A stretch of 64,000 nucleotides of DNA from Accumulibacter phosphatis (GCF_000024165.1 NC_013194.1:1488001-1552000); one strand, 5' to 3'. Counted from the stretch's first letter, positions 17,276 through 25,791 are shown. Notes: generated by a model from the letters alone, not told the origin. Translations and numbers: made by a program.

Positions 17276-18847
17276 TCAAGCCTGCGGGGGCGCGCTACGC
17301 CGATAGGGGGGAAGTCTGTCGCTCGTCGCCGGCTGCGAGTCGAGGCGGCTTCTGAAGTCGGCCAGCGCATCGGCCAGCCTGTCGTCGTCGTGCGCCGAGG
17401 CGAGAACGACTTGCAGACGCGATGGCGGAACGGTCCGGCGCAGATGCGGTTCGCGCTCGCCGAGCAGGCGTTGCTGGGTCCACTGCTCGCCGAGGCGAAA
17501 ATCACAGCCGCCGGCGCGGCAGGCGGTAACGAGGACGCCGTCGGCCCCGGCGCGCAGCGCGTATTCGACGAAGGCCGGAGGTAACTGGCCGGTGCAGAGA
17601 AGATCGATCACGGCGGTGTCGGTGGCGGCCAGCGTCTTGGCGTCGGCGCCACGTGCGCAGGAGAAGACGACAATGCGGGTGCGGCCAGTGAGTCGTGCCA
17701 GCGCCATCTCGAGTTGCTCGCGCAGCGCATTGACCGGTTGCTGCGGCATGTCGATGCCGGTGACGAGAATCTCGCGTCGGCGGAAGGGCGTCGACGACGG
17801 GCAGGACCCGGCGCAGATCCCGCAGCCCGCGCACAGATCGGCGTCGACGACCGCGAGTTTCAGCCCCGGTCGCCGCGGGTGTGGCCGCATGGCGATCGCC
17901 GCATAGGGGCAGTCGGCCAGGCAGCGGTCGCAGCCGGTGCAGTTGGCGGCGTCGACGACGGCCACCGGCGCTGGCGCGGGGTGCGGCAGGACGGGCAGAG
18001 CGAAGAGCAGAGCGGTGACGCCGAAGAGCAGCGACCAGACGATCGCCGGCGAACTGATGTCGGTCAGCGGATGGATGAACAGGATGAACCAGTCGAAATC
18101 CAGCGCTCCGGGGATCACCGCCAGATTCGCCGGTGGGTTGCTGAGTGCCGGTCGGAGCAGCGCGAGGAGGACCAGCGCCGCCAGCGTGCCGAGCATCACG
18201 CGCCGCGACGGCAGGTAGTCGACGTGCGCAATGCGGTGGACATGCGCCCAGAGGCCGAGGATCAGCAGCAGCGGCACGCCGATATGGACGAAGATCAACA
18301 TCGTGAAGAAGCGGTCGTTGATCGAGTCCGGTGCCAGGAAGTTGCGTGCGGCGGGTTCGCTGAAGATCGGCAGCCAGTCGAGCAACTCGGTGGTCGCGGT
18401 GGCCGACAACTGCGCCAGTTGGTCCCAGACGATCCAGTAGCCGCCGATTCCCGCGGCGTAGGCGAGCCAGATCAGTGGTATGCCGGTCATCCACGAATAG
18501 AGGCGAAAGCCGTGGTAGCGCCCGTACGCCCATTCGCGAACGAGGTGCAGCAGCATCACCAGCATGAAGCCGTCGGAAGCATAGCGATGCAGGCTGCGCA
18601 GGACGCCGCCGAGGTACCACTGCTCCTGCGAGAGGTAGCCGATCGAGCTGTAGACGGCGTCGATGCCGGTGTCGAGCACGGTATACAGATAGAGGCCCGT
18701 GCCGACGACGATCCACAGCAGATACAAGCCGATCGCGCCAAGGTGGCGCAAGGGGTTGTCCTGGCCGCCAAAGGGAGCATCGAGAGCTTCTTCGATGCGC
18801 AGGAAGACGCTGCTCGCGCCCTGGCGCAATGTGGCGTGGAAACTCAC
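17276..18847 (-). CDS. Fusion: cytochrome b - 2x[4Fe-4S] ferredoxin - FlpD/MvhD domain
   Basis: The product is 523 residues from the GTG at 18847, chosen because it matches the truncated paralogue at 16594 and lies 36 nt below the predicted transcription start. Residues 1-~290 are a cytochrome b like its neighbour's (LHRYASDGFMLVMLLHLVRE and FVHIGVPLLLILGLWAHVHR carry the paired heme His). A bacterial ferredoxin follows with CTGCDRCLADCP and CAGCGICAGSCP. The C-terminus is FlpD/MvhD-like (IVVFSCARGAD, DLLCTGQLPPAF, VTACRAGGCDFRLGE), a [2Fe-2S] module that elsewhere links heterodisulfide reductase to hydrogenase or formate dehydrogenase. It may exchange electrons between quinones and a soluble low-potential partner; the partner is unknown. 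Confidence 0.88.
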   Translation of the reverse strand: MSFHATLRQGASSVFLRIEEALDAPFGGQDNPLRHLGAIGLYLLWIVVGTGLYLYTVLDTGIDAVYSSIGYLSQEQWYLGGVLRSLHRYASDGFMLVMLLHLVREWAYGRYHGFRLYSWMTGIPLIWLAYAAGIGGYWIVWDQLAQLSATATTELLDWLPIFSEPAARNFLAPDSINDRFFTMLIFVHIGVPLLLILGLWAHVHRIAHVDYLPSRRVMLGTLAALVLLALLRPALSNPPANLAVIPGALDFDWFILFIHPLTDISSPAIVWSLLFGVTALLFALPVLPHPAPAPVAVVDAANCTGCDRCLADCPYAAIAMRPHPRRPGLKLAVVDADLCAGCGICAGSCPSSTPFRRREILVTGIDMPQQPVNALREQLEMALARLTGRTRIVVFSCARGADAKTLAATDTAVIDLLCTGQLPPAFVEYALRAGADGVLVTACRAGGCDFRLGEQWTQQRLLGEREPHLRRTVPPSRLQVVLASAHDDDRLADALADFRSRLDSQPATSDRLPPYRRSAPPQA

Positions 18848-18882
18848 GGAGGGGTCTGGACGAATGCGGACGGGGATTGCTC

Positions 18883-18931
18883 GCCCTCTATTGTATTGGC
18901 GGGGTGCTTGTGCCGAATTGATACCGGTCAA
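18883..18931 (-). promoter_or_regulatory. FNR-type class II promoter, second copy
   Basis: TTGATACCGGTCAA (18918-18931) matches TTGAT-N4-RTCAA. On the minus strand TACAAT lies at 18895-18890. The box centre is 34.5 bp from the -10 edge, the same as in the other cytochrome promoter, giving about -41.5 from a start near 18883. It drives the cytochrome b-ferredoxin-FlpD gene. Confidence 0.75.
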
Positions 18932-19073
18932 TTCCAGGAAGTGCACGCTGCAACCAGCTGTTGCTGGCAGCCTCGCCCCGCGAGATAGCCGGTTCCGGCA
19001 CTCGGTCCTCGGCAGCGTTAGCGTTACTGCAACAAGGGACCGCTCCGCCGTGGCTTTGGTGCGGGTTGCGAGA

Positions 19074-19089
19074 TGGCAAGAAACTTGCT
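19074..19089 (+). promoter_or_regulatory. Sigma-54 promoter of the first short pilin
   Basis: TGGCAAGAAACTTGCT matches TGGCAYG-N4-TTGCW with the required GG (19075-76) and GC (19087-88) exactly 10 nt apart. Its end is 55 nt before the pilin ATG. Type IV pilin genes are commonly driven by sigma-54 with PilR. Confidence 0.72.
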
Positions 19090-19143
19090 GGTGGCCACGC
19101 CATGAAATGTGCGATGTATCCACGAAAGAAGCCCTTGATCCCT

Positions 19144-19326
19144 ATGAAATCCCGGCGGGGCTTTGCCCTGATCGAGCTTATGATCGTGGTTGCGATCATC
19201 GGCATCTTGGCTGCGATCGCCATCCCGCAGTTTGTGGACTACACGAGGAAGGGCGAAGACAAGGCGGCGCAATCCGATGCGCGCAATTTCCTGACGGCCG
19301 CGCTTCTCGTGAACTCCGGAGAATAA
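19144..19326 (+). CDS. Very short type IV pilin (PilA-N-like), copy 1
   Basis: The product is 60 residues: a prepilin leader MKSRRG cut before Phe, then FALIELMIVVAIIGILAAIA, IPQFVDYTRKGEDKAAQSDA and a short tail ending SGE. Glu5 of the mature form is present and Ala replaces the usual Thr2. Mature length would be 54 residues, a pilin with the N-terminal helix but no globular head, like the short PilA of Geobacter (61 residues). Aromatics Phe1, Phe24 and Tyr27 of the mature form match that protein; its C-terminal aromatics are absent. The ribosome-binding site is weak, unlike copy 2. Copy 1 is followed by 393 bp without a gene. Confidence 0.82.
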   Translation: MKSRRGFALIELMIVVAIIGILAAIAIPQFVDYTRKGEDKAAQSDARNFLTAALLVNSGE

Positions 19327-19719
19327 GCACTTTCCCCGGACGCGGGTCAGTCATCCAGCGGTATCCTCCCGGTGCACGGCGGTTCGCCGTGGCCGGGCGT
19401 CGCCTCCAGCCGTATATGAAGGACGTCGCAGCTCCTTGGCAGCTCCTTGTATTCCTCTGCCGGCATCCGCAACCAGCTGGCAGGGTGCCCTCGTGACGCT
19501 ACGCCTGCTATCCAAATCCGTGGGTAAAGCTCGAAGAAACCGTGCCAAACGGCAAGGCGGCTGACAATTTTCGTCAGGCAGGTGACGCTATTGGAAAGGT
19601 GCGGCTGGGGCTCCGTACCAACCCGGGCGCCTCTCAGCCTGCTTGCGCCTTGGCATGGAATTTGATTGCATCAATCGCAACGGATTGTCCGTTGTTCTCA
19701 CTGGAAGGAGTTCAAGACC
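19327..19719 (+). other. 393-bp spacer between the two pilin genes
   Basis: No gene is supported here. The last 70 bp carry a sigma-54-like element and the ribosome-binding site of the second pilin. The first 250 bp could be a decayed partner gene of the first pilin, but I found no recognisable similarity to the partner at 19933. Confidence 0.5.
19651..19666 (+). promoter_or_regulatory. Sigma-54-like element of the second pilin (imperfect)
   Basis: TGGCATGGAATTTGAT matches the -24 half (TGGCATG) and most of the -12 half, but the invariant GC is GA here. Its end lies 54 nt before the ATG of the second pilin, almost the same as in copy 1 (55 nt), which supports common origin. Confidence 0.5.
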
Positions 19720-19905
19720 ATGAAGAAGCTGCAGAAAGGCTTTACCCTGATCGAACTGATGATCGTTGTGGCCATCATCGGTATTCTGGCCGCGATCGCC
19801 ATTCCCCAATTCTCTGACTACACGCGCAAAGGCGAGGATAAAGCGGCCCAGTCGGACGCGAGAAATATCCTGACCTCGGCCGTCGTCAACTCGTCCCCAG
19901 AGTAA
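19720..19905 (+). CDS. Very short type IV pilin (PilA-N-like), copy 2
   Basis: The product is 61 residues: leader MKKLQKG, then FTLIELMIVVAIIGILAAIA, IPQFSDYTRKGEDKAAQSDA and a tail ending NSSPE; mature length is again 54. It differs from copy 1 mainly in the leader and the tail. A strong AAGGAG lies 9 nt before the ATG. The secreted-protein gene 27 bp downstream is probably co-translated. The short length recalls split pilins (pilA-N plus pilA-C) of Geobacter relatives, in which the globular head is a separate polypeptide. Whether such fibres conduct electrons cannot be told from sequence. Confidence 0.88.
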   Translation: MKKLQKGFTLIELMIVVAIIGILAAIAIPQFSDYTRKGEDKAAQSDARNILTSAVVNSSPE

Positions 19906-19932
19906 GTCCTTTCCCTTTTTGTTGGAGGTCCC

Positions 19933-20322
19933 ATGAAAAAGATTACGCTCTCTTCCGCCGTATTAGTCACGTTGCTTGGTTCGGCTTCTGCGTTTGCCGC
20001 TACCATTTGTCCGGGGGCATCGGCTCCGGCTGCTGGTCCGGGAATAGTGCCCGCAAGTGGCGTGGCAGGCACCAACTACATGATGAGGCCCATCGCGCCC
20101 AAGTGCTCGGCGAACACGCAGGTGGATGGAACGGATGGCACGTCCGGCGCGTGGTTTGCCGTCGGAGCCAATTCGGTCAAAGGAAAGAATAGCTTTGGCG
20201 GTCATACCAACGGTGGCGCGGTTGCCGCATTTCGTGCGTGTGGCATTCCGGGGGGCTGTACCGCAGGCGAGGCGAGTGCTGCCAGAGCCGATGCCAATAC
20301 CAAGGCGGCGGCCAGCACCTGA
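19933..20322 (+). CDS. Secreted partner of the short pilin (possible PilA-C-like head)
   Basis: The product is 129 residues with a Sec signal peptide (KKITLSSAVLVTLLGSASAF, cut after AFA) and a mature part rich in Gly, Ala and Thr. It has four cysteines (ICPG, PKCSAN, RACGIPGGC), enough for two disulfides. No family was recognised. It has a GGAGG site, follows the second pilin by 27 bp, and ends at a strong terminator, so the two form a pilin operon. A role as the detached C-terminal pilin domain or as a pilin chaperone is inferred from position, export and length. Confidence 0.75.
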   Translation: MKKITLSSAVLVTLLGSASAFAATICPGASAPAAGPGIVPASGVAGTNYMMRPIAPKCSANTQVDGTDGTSGAWFAVGANSVKGKNSFGGHTNGGAVAAFRACGIPGGCTAGEASAARADANTKAAAST

Positions 20323-20343
20323 TCGGCGGGATCATCGGACCAA

Positions 20344-20377
20344 GAAAGGCGCCTCCGATGTGCGCCTTTCTTTTTTT
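20344..20377 (+). terminator. Rho-independent terminator after the pilin operon
   Basis: A 9-bp perfect stem (GAAAGGCGC / GCGCCTTTC) with a 9-nt loop is followed by seven T residues. It ends the pilin-partner transcript; some read-through into the ABC genes 10 bp later is likely. Confidence 0.88.
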
Positions 20378-20387
20378 GGGGTCGTAA

Positions 20388-21191
20388 GTGCTGCAGTTTT
20401 TTCTTTCTTCGTGGCGGGCAGGTTTTCGCGATCGCACGTTTCTTGCGGTCTTCGCTCTCGGCGTGGCCTTGGTCGCGCTTGCGTACCTGTCCGCATCGTT
20501 CTCTCCCCGCCAGCCTCTGACGGTCGCGCTTGATGTTGGGCTTTCGGGGTTTCGTTTCAGTCTGGTGTTGTTCGCCATCATCCTGACGCAGGATCTGGTT
20601 GGCCGCGAGATTGAGAAGCGTTCGGTCGTCCTGACTCTCAGCTATCCCGTTCATCGGGCGACATATCTGATTGGCCGCTATCTCGGAGTCCTGGCCTTAA
20701 CGGGTGTGGCAGCGCTCTTGCTCGGTTTGCTGCTCTGGACTGCGGTGATCACGCTGGGGGTCCACTATGATCAGGAGTTCCGGGTCAGTCTGGGCGTTCC
20801 CTATTGGGCGACAGTGTTCGGCGTGTGGGTTGATGTAGCGGTGGTGGCTGCATTCTCGTTATGGATTGCCACGTTGTCGACTGTCCCCATGCTCGCCTTG
20901 GTACTCGGCGCGCTGTTTGCCATCGCTGGGCGGGCGGTGGGTGCCGTTTTCGATTTTCTGGAAAAGGGGGCCGAAGGACAAACCGAGTTGGTCGTCCGCT
21001 TTGGGCCAGCGCTGGACACCATTCGCTGGGTGTTGCCCGATTTGTCGCGCCTTGACTGGCGCGTCTGGCCAATGTACGGCCTTCTCCCAGACATGCAGGC
21101 CATCATGCTGAGCCTGCTTATGGCTCTCGCGTATTGCCTGGCGATGATCGGTTTTTCGGTCCATGCCTTCTCCAAACGGGAGTTTTCCTGA
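20388..21191 (+). CDS. ABC-2 type transporter permease
   Basis: The product is 267 residues with about six transmembrane helices and the ABC-2 feature of a conserved cytosolic loop (LVGREIEKRSVVLTLSYPVHRATYLIGRYLG, split). The start is the GTG at 20388, directly behind the pilin terminator; the ribosome-binding site is weak. It is the membrane part of an exporter whose ATPase is at 22041, with a lipid-side or periplasmic protein between. Pilin genes in Geobacter-type loci are also followed by ABC exporter genes, as I recall, so a link to pilus assembly or pilin modification is possible. Confidence 0.82.
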   Translation: MLQFFLSSWRAGFRDRTFLAVFALGVALVALAYLSASFSPRQPLTVALDVGLSGFRFSLVLFAIILTQDLVGREIEKRSVVLTLSYPVHRATYLIGRYLGVLALTGVAALLLGLLLWTAVITLGVHYDQEFRVSLGVPYWATVFGVWVDVAVVAAFSLWIATLSTVPMLALVLGALFAIAGRAVGAVFDFLEKGAEGQTELVVRFGPALDTIRWVLPDLSRLDWRVWPMYGLLPDMQAIMLSLLMALAYCLAMIGFSVHAFSKREFS

Positions 21192-21192
21192 A

Positions 21193-22044
21193 ATGGCGGT
21201 AGTCGGAGGGCGTACCGGACTGGCTCTGGGAGTGCTATCGTTTGTGGTCTACGCGGCCCTCGTCCCGGCCCTGTATGCCCGTCCGCGTCCCCCATCGTCG
21301 GGTGAGATGGAGGTGGCCGTACCGCGGTTTGCCCAAGTGCTGATGGCAGCAGGGGACCGCTATCTGGCTGCTGATCTGGCCGGTTTCAGGGCGCTGGTTG
21401 CGTCTACGGAGAAAATGGACGCCGAGAACTACCGAATTCTCGCCATCGTGCAGTCCGATATCTCCTGGTTCAATCCCGCCCATGAGGACAACTACTACAT
21501 TGCCGCAGCGATCTTGCCCTGGAATGGTGAGGTTGCAGCCGCGCAAGATATCCTGAGGAAAGCCAGTGACGCGCGGCCCTTTGATTGGCAGCCAGCTTTT
21601 TATTACGCCTTCAATGCCATCCACTTTCTGAAGAATCCCCAGATGGGTGCGGAATGGATGAAGATTGCCGCAGACCATGCGTCCGATGATATCGAGAAGA
21701 TTCAGCTTCAACAGGTGGCCGCGCAGTGGGCTGGCAAGGGCGAGGACCGGGAGTTTGCCATTCGCCTGCACCGGGCAATGGCCAAGGAAACCCGGCACAG
21801 GTCTTTCGCCGGTTTCCTGGAGAAGCGCGCGAATCGTCTGGAGAACCTGTTGATGCTCGACCGCGCGATCGCCCGTTACGACGAACTGACCGGGAAGCCG
21901 CCGGTTCGCCTGCAGCAACTCGTGGACATCTCGATCCTGCCGGCTATTCCATCGGATCCTTTCTTGATGCAGTACGTGATCGACGCCAACGGCAAGGCGC
22001 AGGTCGTCCAGCCACGCGCGGCCGAGTCGGGGAGACCGCGGTGA
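21193..22044 (+). CDS. Membrane-anchored helical-repeat protein of the ABC operon
   Basis: The product is 283 residues. One N-terminal hydrophobic helix (LALGVLSFVVYAALVPALYA) anchors it. The remainder is all-helical with TPR-like pairs (NPAHEDNYYIAAAILPWNGE, AAQDILRKASDARPFDWQPA, FLKNPQMGAEWMKIAADHA). No family was recognised. The ATG at 21193 comes one base after the permease stop, and its own stop overlaps the ATPase start by 4 bp, so the three genes are one operon. Confidence 0.75.
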   Translation: MAVVGGRTGLALGVLSFVVYAALVPALYARPRPPSSGEMEVAVPRFAQVLMAAGDRYLAADLAGFRALVASTEKMDAENYRILAIVQSDISWFNPAHEDNYYIAAAILPWNGEVAAAQDILRKASDARPFDWQPAFYYAFNAIHFLKNPQMGAEWMKIAADHASDDIEKIQLQQVAAQWAGKGEDREFAIRLHRAMAKETRHRSFAGFLEKRANRLENLLMLDRAIARYDELTGKPPVRLQQLVDISILPAIPSDPFLMQYVIDANGKAQVVQPRAAESGRPR

Positions 22045-22952
22045 CGTACGCGATCCTGGTGGAGGGTATTCACAAGACCTATTCTGGTGGCTGGAGAAAG
22101 CCTTCGAAGGTCGCCCTGAAAGGTATCTCTCTGAGTATCGACGCGGGTGAGACCTTCGGCTTCATAGGACCGAATGGGGCCGGCAAGAGCACGTTGATCA
22201 AAATTCTGATCGGCGCCCTGCTGCCGACGGCTGGCAGCGCCTCGTTGTTTGATTGCGACGTGCGCGAACCGGAGGCGCGCCGGGGGCTTGGCTTTGTTCC
22301 CGAAAATCCGAGCCTGCAGGATTTCCTGACTCCTTACGAAATCCTGCTGATGGGGTTGCGCCTGCACGGTCTGCGTATCGGTGACGAGCGCAAGCACTGC
22401 ATGCACTGGTTGGAGCGCTTCGATCTCGCGGCGGTTGCCGACAGCCGCCTACGCGGGTTTTCCAAGGGCATGCTGCAACGGACGGCGCTGGCGCATGCCC
22501 TGGCCATCAAACCTAGGCTATTGATCCTCGATGAACCGCTCTCGGGACTCGATCCAGTCGGTCGGAAGGATGTGGTCGATATTCTTGACGAGTACCGTCA
22601 ACAGGGAGGCACACTGTTCTTCTCGTCGCACGTGCTGCATGACGTAGAGCGTATTGCCGACCGCTTCGGGCTGATCCATCGCGGGCAATTGCTGACCATC
22701 CGCTCGCCGCAGGAACTCGCCGCCGATCAGGCCGACCGGTTTGTTCTGCGCTACCGCGGTGGAGCGCCGATCGAGGGCTGCAGCGAAGTGCGGCCGGGCC
22801 TTTTTACTCTCGATGCCGGCGCGGCCGACTTGCCTGCCTTGATCGCGCGGGTCAACTCCTGCGGCGGCGTTCTGCAGGACGTGAAACCCAGCGTGTCGCT
22901 AGAAACCGTGTTCTTCAGGACCATCTCGTCGAGTGACGTGGCAGGCCGGTAA
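22041..22952 (+). CDS. ABC transporter ATP-binding protein
   Basis: The product is 303 residues from the GTG at 22041, overlapping the previous stop (GTGA). Walker A is GPNGAGKST, Walker B is LLILDEPLSGLDP, the switch His is in FFSSHVLHD, and the signature is the variant FSKGMLQR found in ABC-2 exporters. A C-terminal ~70-residue extension is typical of this group. It powers the permease at 20388. The substrate is unknown. Confidence 0.93.
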   Translation: MTYAILVEGIHKTYSGGWRKPSKVALKGISLSIDAGETFGFIGPNGAGKSTLIKILIGALLPTAGSASLFDCDVREPEARRGLGFVPENPSLQDFLTPYEILLMGLRLHGLRIGDERKHCMHWLERFDLAAVADSRLRGFSKGMLQRTALAHALAIKPRLLILDEPLSGLDPVGRKDVVDILDEYRQQGGTLFFSSHVLHDVERIADRFGLIHRGQLLTIRSPQELAADQADRFVLRYRGGAPIEGCSEVRPGLFTLDAGAADLPALIARVNSCGGVLQDVKPSVSLETVFFRTISSSDVAGR

Positions 22953-23072
22953 GGGCCGAGTTGCGATGGCAAGGAGGAGGGCGGCAAGCGCCATTGCACA
23001 GGCCGCTCTGCTTGCTTGACCACGACGGCGTCGTTTCGGAACTGACGATCCTGTTCCGGGCGCAACGGGGAG

Positions 23073-24203
23073 CTAGTCCTGGACAATGACCGCTGGACGC
23101 CGATAGCGGACCGCGGCGATGACGATGCCGGCGAGGACAACTCCGCCGAGTACGTCAAAGAGATAGTGCCAGCCCAGGACCAGCACGGCGACGATTGACG
23201 AGCACCAGAACAGTCCGGAGAAAGCCAGCATCAGCGGTGCCCGCCGCGAATAGAAGAACATGATCGATTCATGGGCCATATGCAGGCTCGGCATGCACGC
23301 GATGAACGCGAAGGTGTCGATCTCGGTCAGGGTTCCATGCATTGAGGCGTTGGTCGCCTGCCAAAGAAAGCTTTGGATATCGGCCGTGAACACCGCGCCA
23401 GTCTTCAGGTAGGCAAACGCACCCGGATCGTAATAGACCGGTCCGAAGGCCGGGAAGAGGTAATACGACAGTCCGCCAAGGAGGTAGCACAGGGACAGGG
23501 TTGCCACGTAACGCCATTGTTCGCCTTGTTCGCCACGTGCAAAGAGGAACAGGGCGACAAGAGCCATGTGGTGAAAAAAGAGGTAATACACCCAGTCGCT
23601 GAGGTGGACGACCAGCGGGTTTCGCTCTGCCCAACGGGCGATGGTCAGGTACAGAGGCTGTCCGAAAATCATTCTTTCACCGGCGATCAGCCATTCGTCA
23701 AGGATGATGCCCGTGACGAACAACTGCGACTTGAACACGGTGAAGACGTAACTGACCAGCATCAGGATGCACACCGTCGACGACAGTCCGAGCAGTGCAG
23801 CGGGCAGGTCGCGATCACGTAATGAGTTAAGCAGGAGGAGGGCGACCGGGATGATGCATGCGCGGTCCCAGACGGTGTAGCTCGTGGAAGCGCTCAAGAG
23901 GAGACAAGCGACGCCGACGGTCAGCGTTCCGGCAAACAGGAAATGCGATAAACGCCAAGGGGTTGTCGTGGTTCCACCAGGTGCGGCCTCCAGCCTTGCC
24001 GCGAGCAGGACGATCAATGCCATGACCATGAAATAGGCATCGATGATGGCCTGCCAGAAAAGCTCCAGCGTGCGGGACCAGCTATACTGGCGAGGAAGGT
24101 CGCTGGACGTGTGTATGCCGGCCGCGCCGAGCAGCAGGACGGCGCCCAGAATGAGTAACAGTTGGGCTGCCGGCGGCATCGACTTGAGGCGTGACGAAAG
24201 CAT
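23073..24203 (-). CDS. PAP2-superfamily membrane phosphatase / inositolphosphotransferase-like
   Basis: The product is 376 residues from the ATG at 24203, with about ten transmembrane helices. The PAP2 active-site motifs are near the C-terminus: CMPSLHMAHES (motif 2, with the general-acid His) and GWHYLFDVLGG (motif 3, nucleophile His and Asp). The arrangement, with a long multi-helix N-terminal part, is that of the PAP2_3/inositol phosphorylceramide synthase-like group. The substrate is unknown; a lipid-linked intermediate is plausible in a locus with two polytopic glycosyltransferase-like proteins. Its start faces the gene at 24289, giving an 85-bp divergent promoter region. Confidence 0.78.
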   Translation of the reverse strand: MLSSRLKSMPPAAQLLLILGAVLLLGAAGIHTSSDLPRQYSWSRTLELFWQAIIDAYFMVMALIVLLAARLEAAPGGTTTTPWRLSHFLFAGTLTVGVACLLLSASTSYTVWDRACIIPVALLLLNSLRDRDLPAALLGLSSTVCILMLVSYVFTVFKSQLFVTGIILDEWLIAGERMIFGQPLYLTIARWAERNPLVVHLSDWVYYLFFHHMALVALFLFARGEQGEQWRYVATLSLCYLLGGLSYYLFPAFGPVYYDPGAFAYLKTGAVFTADIQSFLWQATNASMHGTLTEIDTFAFIACMPSLHMAHESIMFFYSRRAPLMLAFSGLFWCSSIVAVLVLGWHYLFDVLGGVVLAGIVIAAVRYRRPAVIVQD

Positions 24204-24288
24204 GCGAGAAGACTTGAAACATCCTTGGCAACGCAACAAGACAATGTCCGCTAGCGGATAAGACGACATTCTTGCATTCTTTTTGCCC

Positions 24289-25791
24289 ATGCCCAAGCTG
24301 CCGAGTGAGTTGAGCGTGCCCGACGGCCCACGGTGGGGCCCGCCGGTGCTCCTTCTGCTGACCATCGTGGTCGCCATACTCCCCTTCTGGGTCGTCAGCG
24401 TTCCTCCCTCGACCGATCTCCCGCAGCATCTGAGCCAGATTTTTCTCTTCGAGGAGACTCTCGCCGGGAACCGGCCCGAACTCGTCGTGACTCCCTGGTA
24501 TTACCCGAATACGCTGGTCTATGGCCTGATCTACAGCTTTTGGCTGGTCGCGGACCCGCTTGTCGCCGGGCGCCTGACACTGAGTGCTCTGGCGGCAGGC
24601 TGGCTGTTGGGCAGTTATGCTCTGGCCAGATGCCGCAGGCGCCAGATCGAGAGTTGGCTGATCGGCGTGCCTCTCGTGTTCAACTTCCTCTTCTACTGGG
24701 GCCTGCTCAATTTCCTCGTCGGCTGGCCCGTCTTCTGCCTGTTCGTCGTGGTCGCCAGCCGCCGCCCGGGCTGGTTGCAGGCCGCGGGCATGGCTGGCAC
24801 TGCGCTGCTTCTCTACTATGCGCATGCGCTGTGGTTCTTGATGGCCAGTGTCTGGGTGATTGCGAGATTCGTCGACAAGCAGCCCGGCTCATGGCGGTTG
24901 TCCCTGGCATCGCTGGTTCCGGCGTGGGTGCTCGCCTGTATCTGGTATCCGCAGTTGGCCATGAACCGGCAGGCCAGCGGTGTGTCGACCATGCCGGAGT
25001 GGAGCACGATGCCCCTGGAACGTGCCAAACTGGAGTATTTCGCCAATGCGGCGCAAGGAGGCCTGCAGGGGAGTCTCGAACAGATGTTCGTGATCATTCT
25101 CGCTGCCTGGATTCTTCTCGCGGTGGTGACCCGCTGGCGGCAATTGGACGCTGAAATCGACAGGCCGCTGTTCCTTGCCGCCCTCGGGCTTCTCCTGGCC
25201 TACTGGGTGCTGCCGTGGAACTACATGAACACGATATTCTTCAACCAGCGCTGGCTGCCCTGCGCTCTTGTGCTGCTTCTGTTGGCTCTGCCGGCTCCGC
25301 GCATGGCCAGGGTGTATGGGATAACGGTCGGCCTCGGCCTTACGCTGATCTTCTCGCTCGCCACGATCAAGTCGTGGCGAGACTGGGATGAGGAACAGAT
25401 GGGCGGGTTTCTCGCAAGTGTTCAACAACTCAACAAGGCAGACCGCGTCTTTGGCGTGGACATGGATGGTGGCAGCATTTACGTCAAGGGCAGGCCCGGG
25501 TTGCAGTTGTCGTCCTACGCTCAGGCATTGCGCGGCTGCGATACCAACTTCAGCTTCACGGAGCACTACAGCGGTATCGTTCAGTACAGAAACCCGGCTC
25601 ATGTCAACCCGACCCGCGAGTTGGTCTGGTCTCCCTATCGGTCGAAGCCGGACCACCTGGTTGGCTTCAACCGGGTGCTGATCAACGGCGACGCGAATCT
25701 GCATGAATTTGCTCGCCAGCGCCTGAAGATCGAACCCATCGACGACAGCAGGGCTACGTGGCGCCTTTACCGGATCAGTGGCCAGCCGTAG
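24289..25791 (+). CDS. Polytopic membrane protein, glycosyltransferase-like
   Basis: The product is 500 residues with about ten transmembrane helices and a soluble C-terminal ~110 residues. An early periplasmic loop has acidic Asp in PSTDLPQHLSQ, in the position where GT-C enzymes carry their metal-binding acid, followed by WYYPNTLVYGL. This suggests a GT-C fold enzyme using a lipid-linked sugar, but no specific family is clear. Its last 17 bases overlap the end of the convergent gene at 25775. It may act in pilin or surface glycan synthesis; this rests on position only. Confidence 0.62.
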   Translation: MPKLPSELSVPDGPRWGPPVLLLLTIVVAILPFWVVSVPPSTDLPQHLSQIFLFEETLAGNRPELVVTPWYYPNTLVYGLIYSFWLVADPLVAGRLTLSALAAGWLLGSYALARCRRRQIESWLIGVPLVFNFLFYWGLLNFLVGWPVFCLFVVVASRRPGWLQAAGMAGTALLLYYAHALWFLMASVWVIARFVDKQPGSWRLSLASLVPAWVLACIWYPQLAMNRQASGVSTMPEWSTMPLERAKLEYFANAAQGGLQGSLEQMFVIILAAWILLAVVTRWRQLDAEIDRPLFLAALGLLLAYWVLPWNYMNTIFFNQRWLPCALVLLLLALPAPRMARVYGITVGLGLTLIFSLATIKSWRDWDEEQMGGFLASVQQLNKADRVFGVDMDGGSIYVKGRPGLQLSSYAQALRGCDTNFSFTEHYSGIVQYRNPAHVNPTRELVWSPYRSKPDHLVGFNRVLINGDANLHEFARQRLKIEPIDDSRATWRLYRISGQP

